Positions 10,204 to 19,076 of a stretch of 64,000 nucleotides of DNA are shown piece after piece. Under the pieces are notes generated by a model. It saw nothing but the letters and a program-made list of their open reading frames with translations. It made no database searches and was not told where the DNA came from. The translations under genes and the position numbers were made by a program. Every line of letters starts with the position of its first letter. Within the stretch, counting starts at the first letter, position 1. The stretch lies in NCBI RefSeq assembly GCF_004353915.1, contig NZ_SMRP01000003.1, forward strand, positions 1 through 64,000. The letters are read 5' to 3'. This DNA is from Paraburkholderia silviterrae. GTDB taxonomy: Bacteria > Pseudomonadota > Gammaproteobacteria > Burkholderiales > Burkholderiaceae.

Positions 10204-10863
10204 ATGAGCGAACCGACCCTTCCCCAGCAGCCGGACGAGGTGCCCGAGTTCGAGACGCGCGACCCGGGCGAGCGCGAGTTCTGGAACGAACGCTTCGAGC
10301 GCGGCTTTACGCCGTGGGATCAGGCTGGCGTGCAGCCGGCCTTCGAGACCTTCGCGGCCGCCCATCCGGCCGCCGCCGTGCTGATTCCCGGCTGCGGCAA
10401 CGCCTGGGAGGCGCGCTGGCTGGCCGAGCGCGGCCGCAAAGTGCGCGCGATCGACTTCGCACCGTCGGCGGTGACGAACGCGCGCGCCGCGCTCGGCGAT
10501 TTTGCGGATGTGGTCGAGGAAGCGGACTTCTACACCTACGAGCCGTCTTTTGTGACGGACTGGATCTTCGAGCGCGCGTTCCTGTGCGCGCTGCCCAAGG
10601 CGCACCGTCCGCTCTATGCGCAGCGCATGGCCGCGCTGCTCGAGCCCGGGGCGCTGCTGGCGGGCTTCTTCTTCCTCGGCGACACGCCCAAGGGGCCGCC
10701 TTTCGGCATTGCGCGCGCCGAGCTGGACGCGCTCCTCGCGCCGTATTTCACGCTGCTCGACGATCAACCCGTGGAAGGCTCGCTGCCCGTGTTCGTCGGC
10801 CGGGAGCGCTGGCTCACGTGGCAGCGCAACGACACTCCGGTTGCGCCGCACAACGTTGGATAG
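10204..10863 (+). CDS. TPMT-family SAM-dependent methyltransferase
   Basis: A 219-residue class I methyltransferase. FWNERFERGFTPWDQAG near residues 28-44 is typical of the thiopurine S-methyltransferase (TPMT) branch. Motif I is present as VLIPGCGNAWEARWLAERG near 59, followed by VRAIDFAPSAV. The family transfers methyl groups to thiols, halides or metalloids such as tellurite; the substrate here is not known. AAGGAGTGAG before the ATG at 10204 is a good ribosome-binding site and sets the start. It is the last gene of the run before an inverted repeat. Confidence 0.85.
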   Translation: MSEPTLPQQPDEVPEFETRDPGEREFWNERFERGFTPWDQAGVQPAFETFAAAHPAAAVLIPGCGNAWEARWLAERGRKVRAIDFAPSAVTNARAALGDFADVVEEADFYTYEPSFVTDWIFERAFLCALPKAHRPLYAQRMAALLEPGALLAGFFFLGDTPKGPPFGIARAELDALLAPYFTLLDDQPVEGSLPVFVGRERWLTWQRNDTPVAPHNVG

Positions 10864-10955
10864 CGCCGCGCAGCCGCATCGCACGTGAAAACGCCGACGC
10901 GCACTTGATCGGGCGCAAGCCGCCCCCAACTAGAGCCAAGCCGCATTCCGCCAAC

Positions 10956-10979
10956 CTGGCCCGGCAAATGCCGGGCCAG
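10956..10979 (+). terminator. Perfect 11-bp inverted repeat downstream of the methyltransferase
   Basis: CTGGCCCGGCA and TGCCGGGCCAG are perfect complements separated by AA. There is no run of T after it, so it is at best a weak intrinsic terminator, possibly Rho-assisted, or a protein-binding palindrome. It lies 16 bases upstream of the TATAAT box before the FmdB-family gene. Confidence 0.45.
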
Positions 10980-10994
10980 GGGCGCGTTTCCGGC

Positions 10995-11000
10995 TATAAT
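10995..11000 (+). promoter_or_regulatory. Candidate -10 box of the FmdB-family gene
   Basis: A perfect TATAAT sits 56 bases before the ATG of the zinc-ribbon gene and is followed by an unusually AT-rich leader with an AGGAAAGAG ribosome-binding site. No good -35 hexamer is found at 16-18 bp, so the call rests on the -10 match and its position. Confidence 0.45.
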
Positions 11001-11055
11001 TCAAGGCTTTGCAAGCTTTTATCAGAATTTCACTCGTTTCATCAGGAAAGAGATC

Positions 11056-11418
11056 ATGCCGATCTACGCTTATCGCTGCGAGTCGTGCGGCTTCGACAAG
11101 GACGTGCTGCAAAAGATCAGCGATGCGCCCCTGACGCAGTGCCCGAGCTGCGGCGCGGACACATTTCGCAAGCAGGTCACCGCGGCCGGCTTTCAGCTGA
11201 AGGGCTCGGGCTGGTACGTCACCGATTTCCGTGGCGGCAATAGTGGTGGCAAATCCGCTGGCACGAGCGGTGCTGCAGCCGGTGCGACGTCCGGCGAAGG
11301 CGCGTCGTCGTCCGAAGGCAGCAAGCCGGCGGGCGAGGGCGCGAGCGCCGCAACGCCCGCGGCCGCACCTGCAGCCGCACCCGCGAGCTCGGCGCCTGGC
11401 ACGGCTGGCTCCACCTGA
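11056..11418 (+). CDS. FmdB-family zinc-ribbon protein with Ala/Ser/Gly-rich tail
   Basis: A 120-residue protein. The first about 45 residues form an FmdB-type zinc ribbon with two CxxC pairs (CESC and CPSC), named after a putative regulator of formamidase/amide genes but of unsettled function. Residues about 60-120 are a low-complexity Ala/Ser/Gly/Pro tail that should be disordered. The start is supported by AGGAAAGAG upstream of the ATG. It is followed by the DUF502 gene and aspS, an order common in Burkholderiales, which suggests a shared transcript. DNA-binding is possible but unproven. Confidence 0.88.
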   Translation: MPIYAYRCESCGFDKDVLQKISDAPLTQCPSCGADTFRKQVTAAGFQLKGSGWYVTDFRGGNSGGKSAGTSGAAAGATSGEGASSSEGSKPAGEGASAATPAAAPAAAPASSAPGTAGST

Positions 11419-11493
11419 AACCCTGCCGCCCGGCTCTCTGGAGCCCGGCGGCGCCAAGCGCCGCGCGTCGCGCGCGGCCCGGATGGCGTGTAC

Positions 11494-12126
11494 ATGACGA
11501 TCAAGAAAGCGACCTTCAAATCGGTATTCCTGACCGGCCTGCTCGTGCTGGTGCCGTTGGCCATGACGCTGTGGGTGCTCAATCTCGTCATCGGCACGAT
11601 GGACCAGACGCTGCTCCTGCTGCCCTCCGCGTGGCGGCCCTCGGTGCGCCTGCCCGGTCTCGGCGCGGTGCTCACGCTGGCGTTCATCTTCGTGGTGGGG
11701 CTGCTCACGCACAACTTCATCGGCCAGAAGCTGGTCGAGTGGTGGAATGCGCTGGTGCGCCGCATCCCGGTCGTGGGACCGCTGTACAGCAGCATCCAGC
11801 AGGTTTCCGATACACTGCTTTCCAGCAACGGCAATGCCTTTCGCAAGGCACTCCTGATCGAGTATCCGCGCAAGGGTTCGTGGACCATCGCGTTCCTCAC
11901 CGGCATTCCGGGCGGCGACGTGGTGAACCACCTGCGCGAAGAGCACGTGAGCGTGTACGTGCCGACCACACCCAATCCCACCTCGGGCTTTTTCCTGATG
12001 GTGCCGAAGAGCGAGGTGATCGAGCTCGACATGACGGTCGATGCCGCGCTCAAGTATATTGTTTCGATGGGCGTCGTCGCGCCAGCCGCGAATCCTGTGC
12101 GGCGCCCCATCGATCCCCCGCTTTAA
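11494..12126 (+). CDS. DUF502 family inner-membrane protein
   Basis: A 210-residue protein. Two predicted membrane segments lie near residues 10-35 (FLTGLLVLVPLAMTLWVLNL) and 55-75 (GLGAVLTLAFIFVVGLL). They are followed by the conserved RRIPVVGPLYSSIQQV and by a soluble domain with GWVPTTPNPTSGF-like sequence (VYVPTTPNPTSGFFLMVP). All of these are typical of DUF502. The molecular role is unknown. The ATG at 11494 is preferred over a GTG two codons earlier. It lies between the FmdB zinc ribbon and aspS. Confidence 0.85.
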   Translation: MTIKKATFKSVFLTGLLVLVPLAMTLWVLNLVIGTMDQTLLLLPSAWRPSVRLPGLGAVLTLAFIFVVGLLTHNFIGQKLVEWWNALVRRIPVVGPLYSSIQQVSDTLLSSNGNAFRKALLIEYPRKGSWTIAFLTGIPGGDVVNHLREEHVSVYVPTTPNPTSGFFLMVPKSEVIELDMTVDAALKYIVSMGVVAPAANPVRRPIDPPL

Positions 12127-12203
12127 TACCGGACGCCGCGCCGGCTGCCCGTATGTCACGCGCGGCCGTCCCGTTCATTCATGCATAACGAAAGACGAAC
12201 ATC

Positions 12204-14009
12204 ATGTCGATGAGATCTGAATACTGCGGTCTGGTGACCGAACAGCTGCTGGGCCAAACTGTTTCGCTGTGCGGATGGGTGCAACGCCGCCGCGACCACG
12301 GTGGCGTCATCTTCATCGACCTGCGCGATCGCGAGGGCCTCGTCCAGGTCGTGTGCGACCCGGATCGCGCCGAGATGTTCAAGACTGCCGAAGGCGTGCG
12401 CAACGAGTTCTGCGTGCAAGTGAAGGGCCTCGTTCGCAACCGCCCCGAAGGCACGGTCAACGCGAACCTCACGAGCGGCAAGATCGAAGTGCTCTGCCAC
12501 GAGCTCGTGGTGCTCAACGCGTCGGTCACGCCGCCGTTCCAGCTCGACGACGACAACCTCTCGGAAACCACGCGCCTCACGCATCGCGTGCTGGACTTGC
12601 GCCGTCCGCAGATGCAGCACAACCTGCGCCTGCGCTACCGCGTGACGATGGCCGTGCGCAAGTACCTCGACGCGCTCGGCTTCATCGACATCGAAACGCC
12701 GATGCTCACGAAGAGCACGCCGGAAGGCGCGCGCGACTACCTCGTGCCGTCGCGCGTGAACGCGGGCCAGTTCTTCGCGCTGCCGCAGTCGCCGCAGCTC
12801 TTCAAGCAGCTCCTGATGGTGGCGAACTTCGATCGCTACTACCAGATCGTCAAGTGCTTCCGCGACGAAGACCTGCGCGCCGACCGTCAGCCCGAATTCA
12901 CGCAGATCGACTGCGAAACGTCGTTCCTCGGCGAGCAGGAAATCCGCGACCTGTTCGAGGACATGGCGCGTCACGTGTTCAAGGAAACGATCGGCGTCGA
13001 GCTCGACGCGAAGTTCCCGGTGATGAAGTACTCGGAAGCCATGAGCCGCTTCGGCTCGGACAAGCCGGACCTGCGCGTGAAGCTCGAATTCACCGAACTG
13101 ACCGACGCCATGAAGGACGTCGACTTCAAGGTGTTTAGCGCACCGGCCAACACGAAGGATGGCCGCGTCGCGGCGCTGCGCGTGCCCAAGGGCGCCGAGC
13201 TCTCGCGCGGCGACATCGACGGCTACACGGAATTCGTGCGCATCTACGGCGCGAAGGGTCTCGCGTGGATCAAGGTCAATGAAGCGGCGAAGGGCCGTGA
13301 CGGTCTGCAAAGCCCGATCGTCAAGAACCTGCACGACGCCGCGATCGCCGCGATCCTCGAGCGCACCGGCGCGCAAGATGGCGACATCATCTTCTTCGCG
13401 GCCGACCGCGCGAAGGTCGTGAACGACAGCCTTGGCGCGCTGCGCCTGAAGATCGGCCATTCGGAGTTCGGCAAGGCCAACGGCCTCGTCGAGAAGGGCT
13501 GGAAGCCGCTGTGGGTGATCGACTTCCCGATGTTCGAATACGACGAGGAAGAAAACCGCTACGTGGCCGCGCACCACCCGTTCACGAGCCCGAAGGACGA
13601 ACACCTGGAATACCTCGAAACGGATCCGGGCCGCTGCCTCGCGAAGGCTTACGACATGGTCCTGAACGGCTGGGAAATCGGTGGCGGCTCGGTGCGTATC
13701 TATCAAGAGGACGTGCAGAGCAAGGTGTTCCGCGCGCTCAAGATCGGTGCGGAAGAGGCGCGTGCGAAGTTCGGCTTCCTGCTCGACGCGCTGCAGTACG
13801 GTGCGCCTCCGCACGGCGGCATCGCGTTTGGTCTCGACCGCATCGTCACGATGATGGCCGGCGCCGACTCGATCCGCGACGTGATCGCGTTCCCGAAGAC
13901 GCAACGCGCGCAGTGTCTGCTCACGCAGGCGCCGAGCGAAGTGGACGAGCGCCAGCTGAAAGAACTGCACATCCGTCTGCGTCAGCCCGAGCAGAAGACG
14001 GCGCAGTAA
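12204..14009 (+). CDS. aspS: Aspartyl-tRNA synthetase (class II, bacterial type)
   Basis: A 601-residue class II synthetase that charges tRNA-Asp (and possibly tRNA-Asn where no AsnRS exists). The N-terminal OB-fold anticodon domain (about residues 5-105) includes [21 protein letters not shown]. Catalytic motif 2 is [18 protein letters not shown] near 217. The GAD-type bacterial insertion domain lies at about 290-420, and motif 3 is [10 protein letters not shown] near 537. Length fits the bacterial family. A second ATG two codons in is an alternative start. A strong terminator follows at 14071. Confidence 0.98.
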   Translation: MSMRSEYCGLVTEQLLGQTVSLCGWVQRRRDHGGVIFIDLRDREGLVQVVCDPDRAEMFKTAEGVRNEFCVQVKGLVRNRPEGTVNANLTSGKIEVLCHELVVLNASVTPPFQLDDDNLSETTRLTHRVLDLRRPQMQHNLRLRYRVTMAVRKYLDALGFIDIETPMLTKSTPEGARDYLVPSRVNAGQFFALPQSPQLFKQLLMVANFDRYYQIVKCFRDEDLRADRQPEFTQIDCETSFLGEQEIRDLFEDMARHVFKETIGVELDAKFPVMKYSEAMSRFGSDKPDLRVKLEFTELTDAMKDVDFKVFSAPANTKDGRVAALRVPKGAELSRGDIDGYTEFVRIYGAKGLAWIKVNEAAKGRDGLQSPIVKNLHDAAIAAILERTGAQDGDIIFFAADRAKVVNDSLGALRLKIGHSEFGKANGLVEKGWKPLWVIDFPMFEYDEEENRYVAAHHPFTSPKDEHLEYLETDPGRCLAKAYDMVLNGWEIGGGSVRIYQEDVQSKVFRALKIGAEEARAKFGFLLDALQYGAPPHGGIAFGLDRIVTMMAGADSIRDVIAFPKTQRAQCLLTQAPSEVDERQLKELHIRLRQPEQKTAQ

Positions 14010-14024
14010 GCGGCGCCGCTGCGT

Positions 14025-14053
14025 ACGCAAGAGCCGCAGCGCGGCTCTTGCGT
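14025..14053 (+). repeat. Perfect 13-bp inverted repeat after aspS
   Basis: ACGCAAGAGCCGC (14025-14037) and GCGGCTCTTGCGT (14041-14053) are perfect complements with a 3-base loop. No T-run follows directly. It may reinforce the terminator immediately downstream. Confidence 0.7.
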
Positions 14054-14070
14054 CACGCAACGCAACACAG

Positions 14071-14100
14071 AAAAGGCGCATCGTGCGCCTTTTTTGCTTT
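14071..14100 (+). terminator. Intrinsic terminator after aspS
   Basis: AAAAGGCGCA (14071-14080) pairs with TGCGCCTTTT (14084-14093) around TCG and is followed by more T residues. This is a textbook Rho-independent terminator for the aspS transcript. Confidence 0.85.
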
Positions 14101-14188
14101 TTGCGTTAAATTCATTGCTCAAGCGCCGCGCGGTTTGCCCACGCGTCGCGCCGCGCAGCCCCAAGACGCACCACCGCGCTCCATCGCC

Positions 14189-14674
14189 ATGCAGAAGCCG
14201 CCGAAGATTCCGCAATCCGTACTCGTCGTCATCCATACACCGCGGCTCGAAGTCCTGATCATCGAGCGCGCCGACCGACAGGGCTTCTGGCAGTCGGTGA
14301 CGGGTTCGAAGGATCGGCTGGATGAGCCGTTCGCCGAGACCGCCGTGCGCGAGGTGGCCGAGGAAACGGGCATTGTCGTTGGCGCGCGGGGCGTGCCGGA
14401 GCACGGGTTGCGCGACTGGCGCCACGAGATCGAGTACGAGATTTACCCGGTCTGGCGCCACCGCTATGCACCGGGCGTCACGCGCAACACCGAGCACTGG
14501 TTCAGCCTGGAGGTGCCCGAGGGCACGGTCGTGACGCTCGCGCCGCGCGAGCATGTTGCGTATCGATGGCTGCCTTACGAGGAGGCAGCGGCGCAGTGCT
14601 TCTCATGGTCGAATCGCGAGGCGATCCTGCAGCTACCCGGGCGCCTCGAGCAGCTTCGTGGAGCGCTCACGTGA
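14189..14674 (+). CDS. nudB: Dihydroneopterin triphosphate diphosphatase (Nudix)
   Basis: A 161-residue Nudix hydrolase. The Nudix box is GSKDRLDEPFAETAVREVAEETG near residues 38-60 (GX5EX7REUXEEXGU with D at one hydrophobic-tolerant position). The preceding PQSVLVVIHT and WQSVTG are typical of NudB, which removes pyrophosphate from dihydroneopterin triphosphate in folate synthesis. The ATG at 14189 gives the normal family length; longer in-frame extensions run into the aspS terminator. It overlaps the next gene by 4 bases (GTGA), which implies translational coupling. The pairing nudB-clsB after aspS is seen in Burkholderiales. Confidence 0.9.
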   Translation: MQKPPKIPQSVLVVIHTPRLEVLIIERADRQGFWQSVTGSKDRLDEPFAETAVREVAEETGIVVGARGVPEHGLRDWRHEIEYEIYPVWRHRYAPGVTRNTEHWFSLEVPEGTVVTLAPREHVAYRWLPYEEAAAQCFSWSNREAILQLPGRLEQLRGALT

Positions 14675-16137
14675 GTGACACCAGCACCGAACGCGGCAAC
14701 GGCGCAGGCAATAGCGCCGGCAGCAGCGCCGGCAGCAGCGCGGGCAGCAGCGCCGGCGACAGCGCCGCCGGCACCGACTCGCAGCGCGTCGTGCGTCTGC
14801 GCGAGGCCCTGCTGGGCCGGCGCTATCGCTCGCGCTACCGCTTCACGAGCGGCAACGAGGTGCGCCTGTTCGGCTCGGGCGCGGATCTCTTCGGGGCCAT
14901 GATCGAGCGCATCGACGGCGCTACGCGCGATGTCGCCATCGAAACCTATATCTTCTGCGACGACGACATCGGCCGCGCGCTCTCGGCGGCGCTCGTGCGC
15001 GCGGCGCAGCGCGGCGTGCGCGTGCGCATCATCACCGATGGGATCGGCACGCCCCATCTCGCGCTATTCGAGACCTGGCTTGCTGCCGGCGTCGAGCATC
15101 GCGTCTACAACCCGCATATCTTCGGGCGCTTCGGCTTTTCGCGCACGCATCGCAAGCTCGCCGTGATCGACGACCAGTACGCGTCGTGCGGCGGCATCAA
15201 CATCGTCGACGACCTCGAGCAGGACGGCAAGACGCTGCCGTATCCGCGCTGGGATTTCGCCGTCGAATTGCACGGGCCCGTGGTGGTGGACGTGCGTGTG
15301 GCGTTCGAGCAGCAGTGGCGGCGCATCCGGCTCGGCCATCGGCCGCCGCTGCCGGCGGGCACGCTCTCGCCTGGTGTGCCCGCGAGCGCGGGCTACATGG
15401 CGCCGCATCCGACCGGGCACACGATCGCGCGCTCCACCCAGATGGTCGACGACGCGTTGCGCGCCCTCGCGCCCGCCGTGCGCTCGGGGCCTGCGGCGCG
15501 CCTCTTTACGCGCTTGCGCGAGCGCCTGCGCGCGAGCGTGCGCGACCCGCGCGTGGCGCGCGTGCCCTGCGTGGCATTCGTCGCGCGCGACAACGTCGTG
15601 AACCGGCGCGCGATCGAGAAGGCCTATCTCGACGCCATCGGCGAGGCGCGCAAGGAAGTGCTGCTCGCCAATCCGTACTTCATGCCGGGCCGGCGGTTGC
15701 GCCGCGCGCTGCTCGAAGCCGCGCAGCGCGGCGTTGCCGTCAAGCTTTTGATCGGACGAAAAGAGTTTGCCGTGCTCGATTACGGCGTGCCGTTCCTCTA
15801 CCACCAGCTGCTGAGCGCCGGCGTACAGATCGCCGAGTACGAGAAGACCATGCTGCACGGCAAGGTCGCCGTGGTCGATTCGAACTGGGCGACCGTCGGC
15901 TCTTCGAACCTCGACGCGCTCTCGCTCGTGCTCAACAACGAAGCCAACGTGCTGCTCGTGCTGCATCCGCAGATCCAGCAGCTGCGCGACGCCATCCTCG
16001 GCGCGTTCGAGGAATCCCCGCAGATCGACCGCGCGCGCTACGAGGCACGGCCCTGGCATGTGCGCGCGCTGAACTGGCTCGCGTGGTCGTTCTATCGCGC
16101 GGCCATGAAGCTGCTCACCGTGGGTGGCTACGACTAG
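14671..16137 (+). CDS. clsB: Cardiolipin synthase ClsB-type phospholipase D protein
   Basis: A 488-residue protein with two phospholipase D motifs: HRKLAVIDD near residue 163 and HGKVAVVDSNWATVGSSN near 396. Such enzymes make cardiolipin by transphosphatidylation at the inner membrane. The length is slightly above E. coli ClsB because of a Ser/Ala/Gly-rich N-terminal tail (about residues 8-35) made of 4-residue repeats, listed separately. The GTG at 14671 overlaps the nudB stop codon and is the most likely start. The product has no clear transmembrane anchor, as in ClsB. Confidence 0.88.
   Translation: MSDTSTERGNGAGNSAGSSAGSSAGSSAGDSAAGTDSQRVVRLREALLGRRYRSRYRFTSGNEVRLFGSGADLFGAMIERIDGATRDVAIETYIFCDDDIGRALSAALVRAAQRGVRVRIITDGIGTPHLALFETWLAAGVEHRVYNPHIFGRFGFSRTHRKLAVIDDQYASCGGINIVDDLEQDGKTLPYPRWDFAVELHGPVVVDVRVAFEQQWRRIRLGHRPPLPAGTLSPGVPASAGYMAPHPTGHTIARSTQMVDDALRALAPAVRSGPAARLFTRLRERLRASVRDPRVARVPCVAFVARDNVVNRRAIEKAYLDAIGEARKEVLLANPYFMPGRRLRRALLEAAQRGVAVKLLIGRKEFAVLDYGVPFLYHQLLSAGVQIAEYEKTMLHGKVAVVDSNWATVGSSNLDALSLVLNNEANVLLVLHPQIQQLRDAILGAFEESPQIDRARYEARPWHVRALNWLAWSFYRAAMKLLTVGGYD
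14710..14769 (+). repeat. 12-bp tandem repeat encoding (N/S/D)SAG units in clsB
   Basis: Five consecutive 12-bp units encode NSAG, SSAG, SSAG, SSAG and DSAA. The second and third units are identical in sequence. It lies in the dispensable-looking N-terminal tail of the cardiolipin synthase and is a likely slippage site. Confidence 0.75.
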
Positions 16138-16296
16138 GACCACGACCCGGGCCACGACCAGGGCCGGTTGCTGGCATGAACATGCCCTGCGCGCGAGACA
16201 CCGGGCATGCGCGCCTGCCATACGAATCGTCAGGCTTGCAATCGAGAAATGTTCGCTTGTGCGTGGCGCGCGATGCCCGAAAATTAGAGTACCGGC

Positions 16297-16312
16297 TAGA
16301 AATCGGTTTCTA
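16297..16312. promoter_or_regulatory. Palindromic candidate operator upstream of the TetR gene
   Basis: TAGAAATCGGTTTCTA is a perfect 6-bp inverted repeat around TCGG. It lies in the 298-bp gap upstream of the TetR-family gene, about 124 bases before the ATG, in the local AT-rich zone where a promoter is expected (CAATAATAG near 16343). TetR-family repressors commonly bind such sites and control their own operon. No second copy was noticed upstream of the acyl-CoA dehydrogenase. Confidence 0.5.
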
Positions 16313-16435
16313 ATAAAGTTCTTGTTTTCGCGAGCGGCTGTCTTCAATAATAGTACGGCCGTTCGATTTCATTCCGGCCCTGATGTGAGCGGTTGTTGTG
16401 AGCATCTCGGCTTCATCGTTACGGTAAATAAAGCT

Positions 16436-17035
16436 ATGCGAAAAGGCGAACAGACACGAGCCGCCATTCTGGATGCAGCACTCGACCTCGCGAGCCGCGA
16501 CGGACTGGAAGGTCTGACGATTGGCCTGCTTGCCGAGCGCATGCAGATGAGCAAGAGCGGCGTCTTTGCGCACTTCGGGTCGCGCGAGGACCTGCAGGTC
16601 GAGGTGGTGCGCGAGTATCACCGCAGATTCGAGGAAGAAGTCTTCTTTCCGAGCCTGCGCGAACCGCGTGGTTTGCCGCGTCTGCGTGCGATGCTCTCGC
16701 GCTGGATCGAGAAGCGCATTCACGAGGTCACGACCGGCTGCATCTACATCAGCGGCGCGGTCGAGTACGACGACCGGGCGGACAGCCAGGTGCGCGAGCA
16801 GTTGGTGGCGAGCGTGACGACGTGGCGCGCGGCGCTGCTGCGGGCGATTTCGCAGGCGATTGAAGAGGGGCATTTGCGCAAGGACACCGACCCGGCGCTG
16901 ATGCTGTTTGAACTGTATAGCGTGACACTCGGTCTGCATCATGACGGCCGCTTCCTGCACCTGCCGGATGCGGTCGAGCATACGTGGGCCGCGTTCGAAA
17001 AACTGATTGTTTCGTACCAGACCGTAACCCAGTAG
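16436..17035 (+). CDS. TetR-family transcriptional regulator of the adjacent beta-oxidation genes
   Basis: A 199-residue regulator. Residues about 5-60 form the TetR helix-turn-helix (TRAAILDAALDLASRDG then LTIGLLAERMQMSKSGVFAHF). The C-terminal part has the YsiA/TetR_C-type pattern found in regulators that sense acyl-CoA-like ligands. It starts at the ATG at 16436; the frame extends upstream without a better start. It lies 85 bases before an acyl-CoA dehydrogenase gene and in the same direction as the whole beta-oxidation set, so it most probably represses that set and itself until a long-chain acyl-CoA binds. Ligand identity is inference. Confidence 0.85.
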   Translation: MRKGEQTRAAILDAALDLASRDGLEGLTIGLLAERMQMSKSGVFAHFGSREDLQVEVVREYHRRFEEEVFFPSLREPRGLPRLRAMLSRWIEKRIHEVTTGCIYISGAVEYDDRADSQVREQLVASVTTWRAALLRAISQAIEEGHLRKDTDPALMLFELYSVTLGLHHDGRFLHLPDAVEHTWAAFEKLIVSYQTVTQ

Positions 17036-17120
17036 CGGCCGGGCGCGCGCGAGCGCGGCAGCGGCACATGGCGGTACGCGAGAGGCCCGAAACTCCAGGT
17101 CCAATCTAGGGAGAAAAGAT

Positions 17121-18908
17121 ATGGGACAGTACACCGCGCCGCTGCGCGACATGCAATTCGTCCTGCACGAACTGCTGAACGTGGAAGGCGAAGTCAAGCA
17201 GATGCCGAAGCACGCCGACCTCGACGCCGACACCATCAACCAGGTGCTCGAAGAAGCCGGCAAGTTCTGCGCGGAGGTGCTGTTTCCGCTGAACCAGGTC
17301 GGTGACCGCGAAGGCTGCACCTATGCCGGTGACGGCGTCGTGACCACGCCCACGGGCTTCAAAGAAGCGTACAAGCAGTATGTCGAGGCCGGCTGGCCCT
17401 CGCTCGGCTGCGATCCCCAATACGGCGGCCAGGGCCTGCCCGCGTTCGTGAACAACGCGCTCTACGAGATGCTCAACTCGGCGAACCAGGCGTGGACCAT
17501 GTACCCGGGCCTCTCGCACGGCGCCTACGAATGCCTGCATGCGCACGGCACGCCCGAGTTGCAGAAGACCTACCTGCCCAAGCTCGTCGAGGGCGTGTGG
17601 ACCGGCACGATGTGCCTGACCGAGCCGCACTGCGGCACCGACCTCGGCATCCTGCGCACCAGGGCCGAGCCGACGGGCGACGGCGCGTACGCCATCACCG
17701 GCACGAAGATCTTCATCTCGAGCGGTGAGCACGACATGGCCGAGAACATCGTCCACCTCGTGCTCGCGCGTCTGCCGGACGCGCCGCCGGGAACCAAGGG
17801 TATTTCGCTGTTCGTCGTGCCGAAGTTCATCCCGAACGAAGCGGGCGAGCCCGGCGAGCGCAATGGCATCAAGTGCGGCTCGATCGAGCACAAGATGGGC
17901 ATCCACGGCAACGCGACCTGCGTGATGAATCTCGACGGCGCGAAGGGCTGGCTGGTCGGCGAGCCGAACAAGGGCTTGAACGCCATGTTCGTGATGATGA
18001 ATGCCGCGCGTCTGGGCGTCGGCATGCAGGGCCTCGGTCTCACCGAAGTCGCCTACCAGAACTCGCTCGTCTATGCGAAGGAGCGTCTGCAGATGCGCGC
18101 GCTGACCGGCCCGAAGGCGCCTGAAAAGGCCGCCGACCCGATCATCGTGCATCCGGATGTGCGCCGCATGCTGCTCACGCAGAAGGCCTGGGCCGAAGGC
18201 GCACGCGCCTTCACGTACTGGTCGGCGCTGCAGATCGACAAGGAGCTCTCGCACGGCGACGAAGCGGAGCGCAAGGAAGCGGCCGATCTGGTCGCGCTGC
18301 TCACGCCGATCATCAAGGCCTTCCTCACCGACAACGCGTTCGAGAGCACCAATCTCGGCATGCAGGTGTTCGGCGGCCACGGCTTCATCTCCGAGTGGGG
18401 CATGGAGCAGTACGTGCGCGACGCGCGCATCAACCAGATCTACGAAGGCACCAACACGATCCAGTCGCTCGATCTGCTCGGCCGCAAGGTGCTCGGCGAC
18501 ATGGGCGCGAAGCTCAAGAAGTTCGGCAAGCTCGTGACGGATTTTGTCGAGGCCGAAGGCATCAAGCCGGAGATGCAGGAGTTCGTGAATCCGCTCGCCG
18601 ACATCGGCGAGAAGGTGCAGAAGCTTACGATGGAAATCGGCATGAAGGCGATGCAGAACCCCGATGAAGTGGGCGCGGCCGCGGTGCCGTACCTGCGCAC
18701 GGCGGGCCACCTCGTGTTCGCGTACTTCTGGGCGCGCATGGCGCGCATCGCGCTCGACAAGGAAAGCTCGGGCGATCCGTTCTACAAGTCCAAGCTCGCC
18801 ACGGCGCGCTTCTACTTCGCCAAGCTGCTGCCTGAGACGGCCACCTCGATTCGCCAGGCGCGTGCGGGTTCGAAGACGCTCATGGAAGTCGACGAAGCGC
18901 TGTTCTAA
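17121..18908 (+). CDS. Acyl-CoA dehydrogenase (about 600-residue type with C-terminal extension)
   Basis: A 595-residue flavoenzyme that introduces the trans-2 double bond in acyl-CoA, the first step of beta-oxidation. It has the N-terminal extension typical of the 590-600-residue branch, the FAD/substrate block MCLTEPHCGTDLGILRT near residue 171 and QVFGGHGFISEWGMEQYVRD near 415. The catalytic glutamate lies in IYEGTNTIQ near 442, and a C-terminal acetyl-CoA-dehydrogenase-like domain covers about 470-595. AGGGAGAAAAG before the ATG is a good ribosome-binding site. It heads the catabolic run after the TetR gene. Chain-length preference cannot be inferred. Confidence 0.93.
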   Translation: MGQYTAPLRDMQFVLHELLNVEGEVKQMPKHADLDADTINQVLEEAGKFCAEVLFPLNQVGDREGCTYAGDGVVTTPTGFKEAYKQYVEAGWPSLGCDPQYGGQGLPAFVNNALYEMLNSANQAWTMYPGLSHGAYECLHAHGTPELQKTYLPKLVEGVWTGTMCLTEPHCGTDLGILRTRAEPTGDGAYAITGTKIFISSGEHDMAENIVHLVLARLPDAPPGTKGISLFVVPKFIPNEAGEPGERNGIKCGSIEHKMGIHGNATCVMNLDGAKGWLVGEPNKGLNAMFVMMNAARLGVGMQGLGLTEVAYQNSLVYAKERLQMRALTGPKAPEKAADPIIVHPDVRRMLLTQKAWAEGARAFTYWSALQIDKELSHGDEAERKEAADLVALLTPIIKAFLTDNAFESTNLGMQVFGGHGFISEWGMEQYVRDARINQIYEGTNTIQSLDLLGRKVLGDMGAKLKKFGKLVTDFVEAEGIKPEMQEFVNPLADIGEKVQKLTMEIGMKAMQNPDEVGAAAVPYLRTAGHLVFAYFWARMARIALDKESSGDPFYKSKLATARFYFAKLLPETATSIRQARAGSKTLMEVDEALF

Positions 18909-19076
18909 GGCGCACGGCGCGCGCTCAGCGCTTTTCGCGCAGCGCGCGCCATCGACATCGCATCACCGAATGCCCGGATGCGGCGCCCACGGCAAGAACA
19001 ACCACAACGCCGGAACGACGAAAGGCGCCGCTGCCCCCCGATTTATCCAACATTGCGGTTCTGCTGGAGGAACAAC

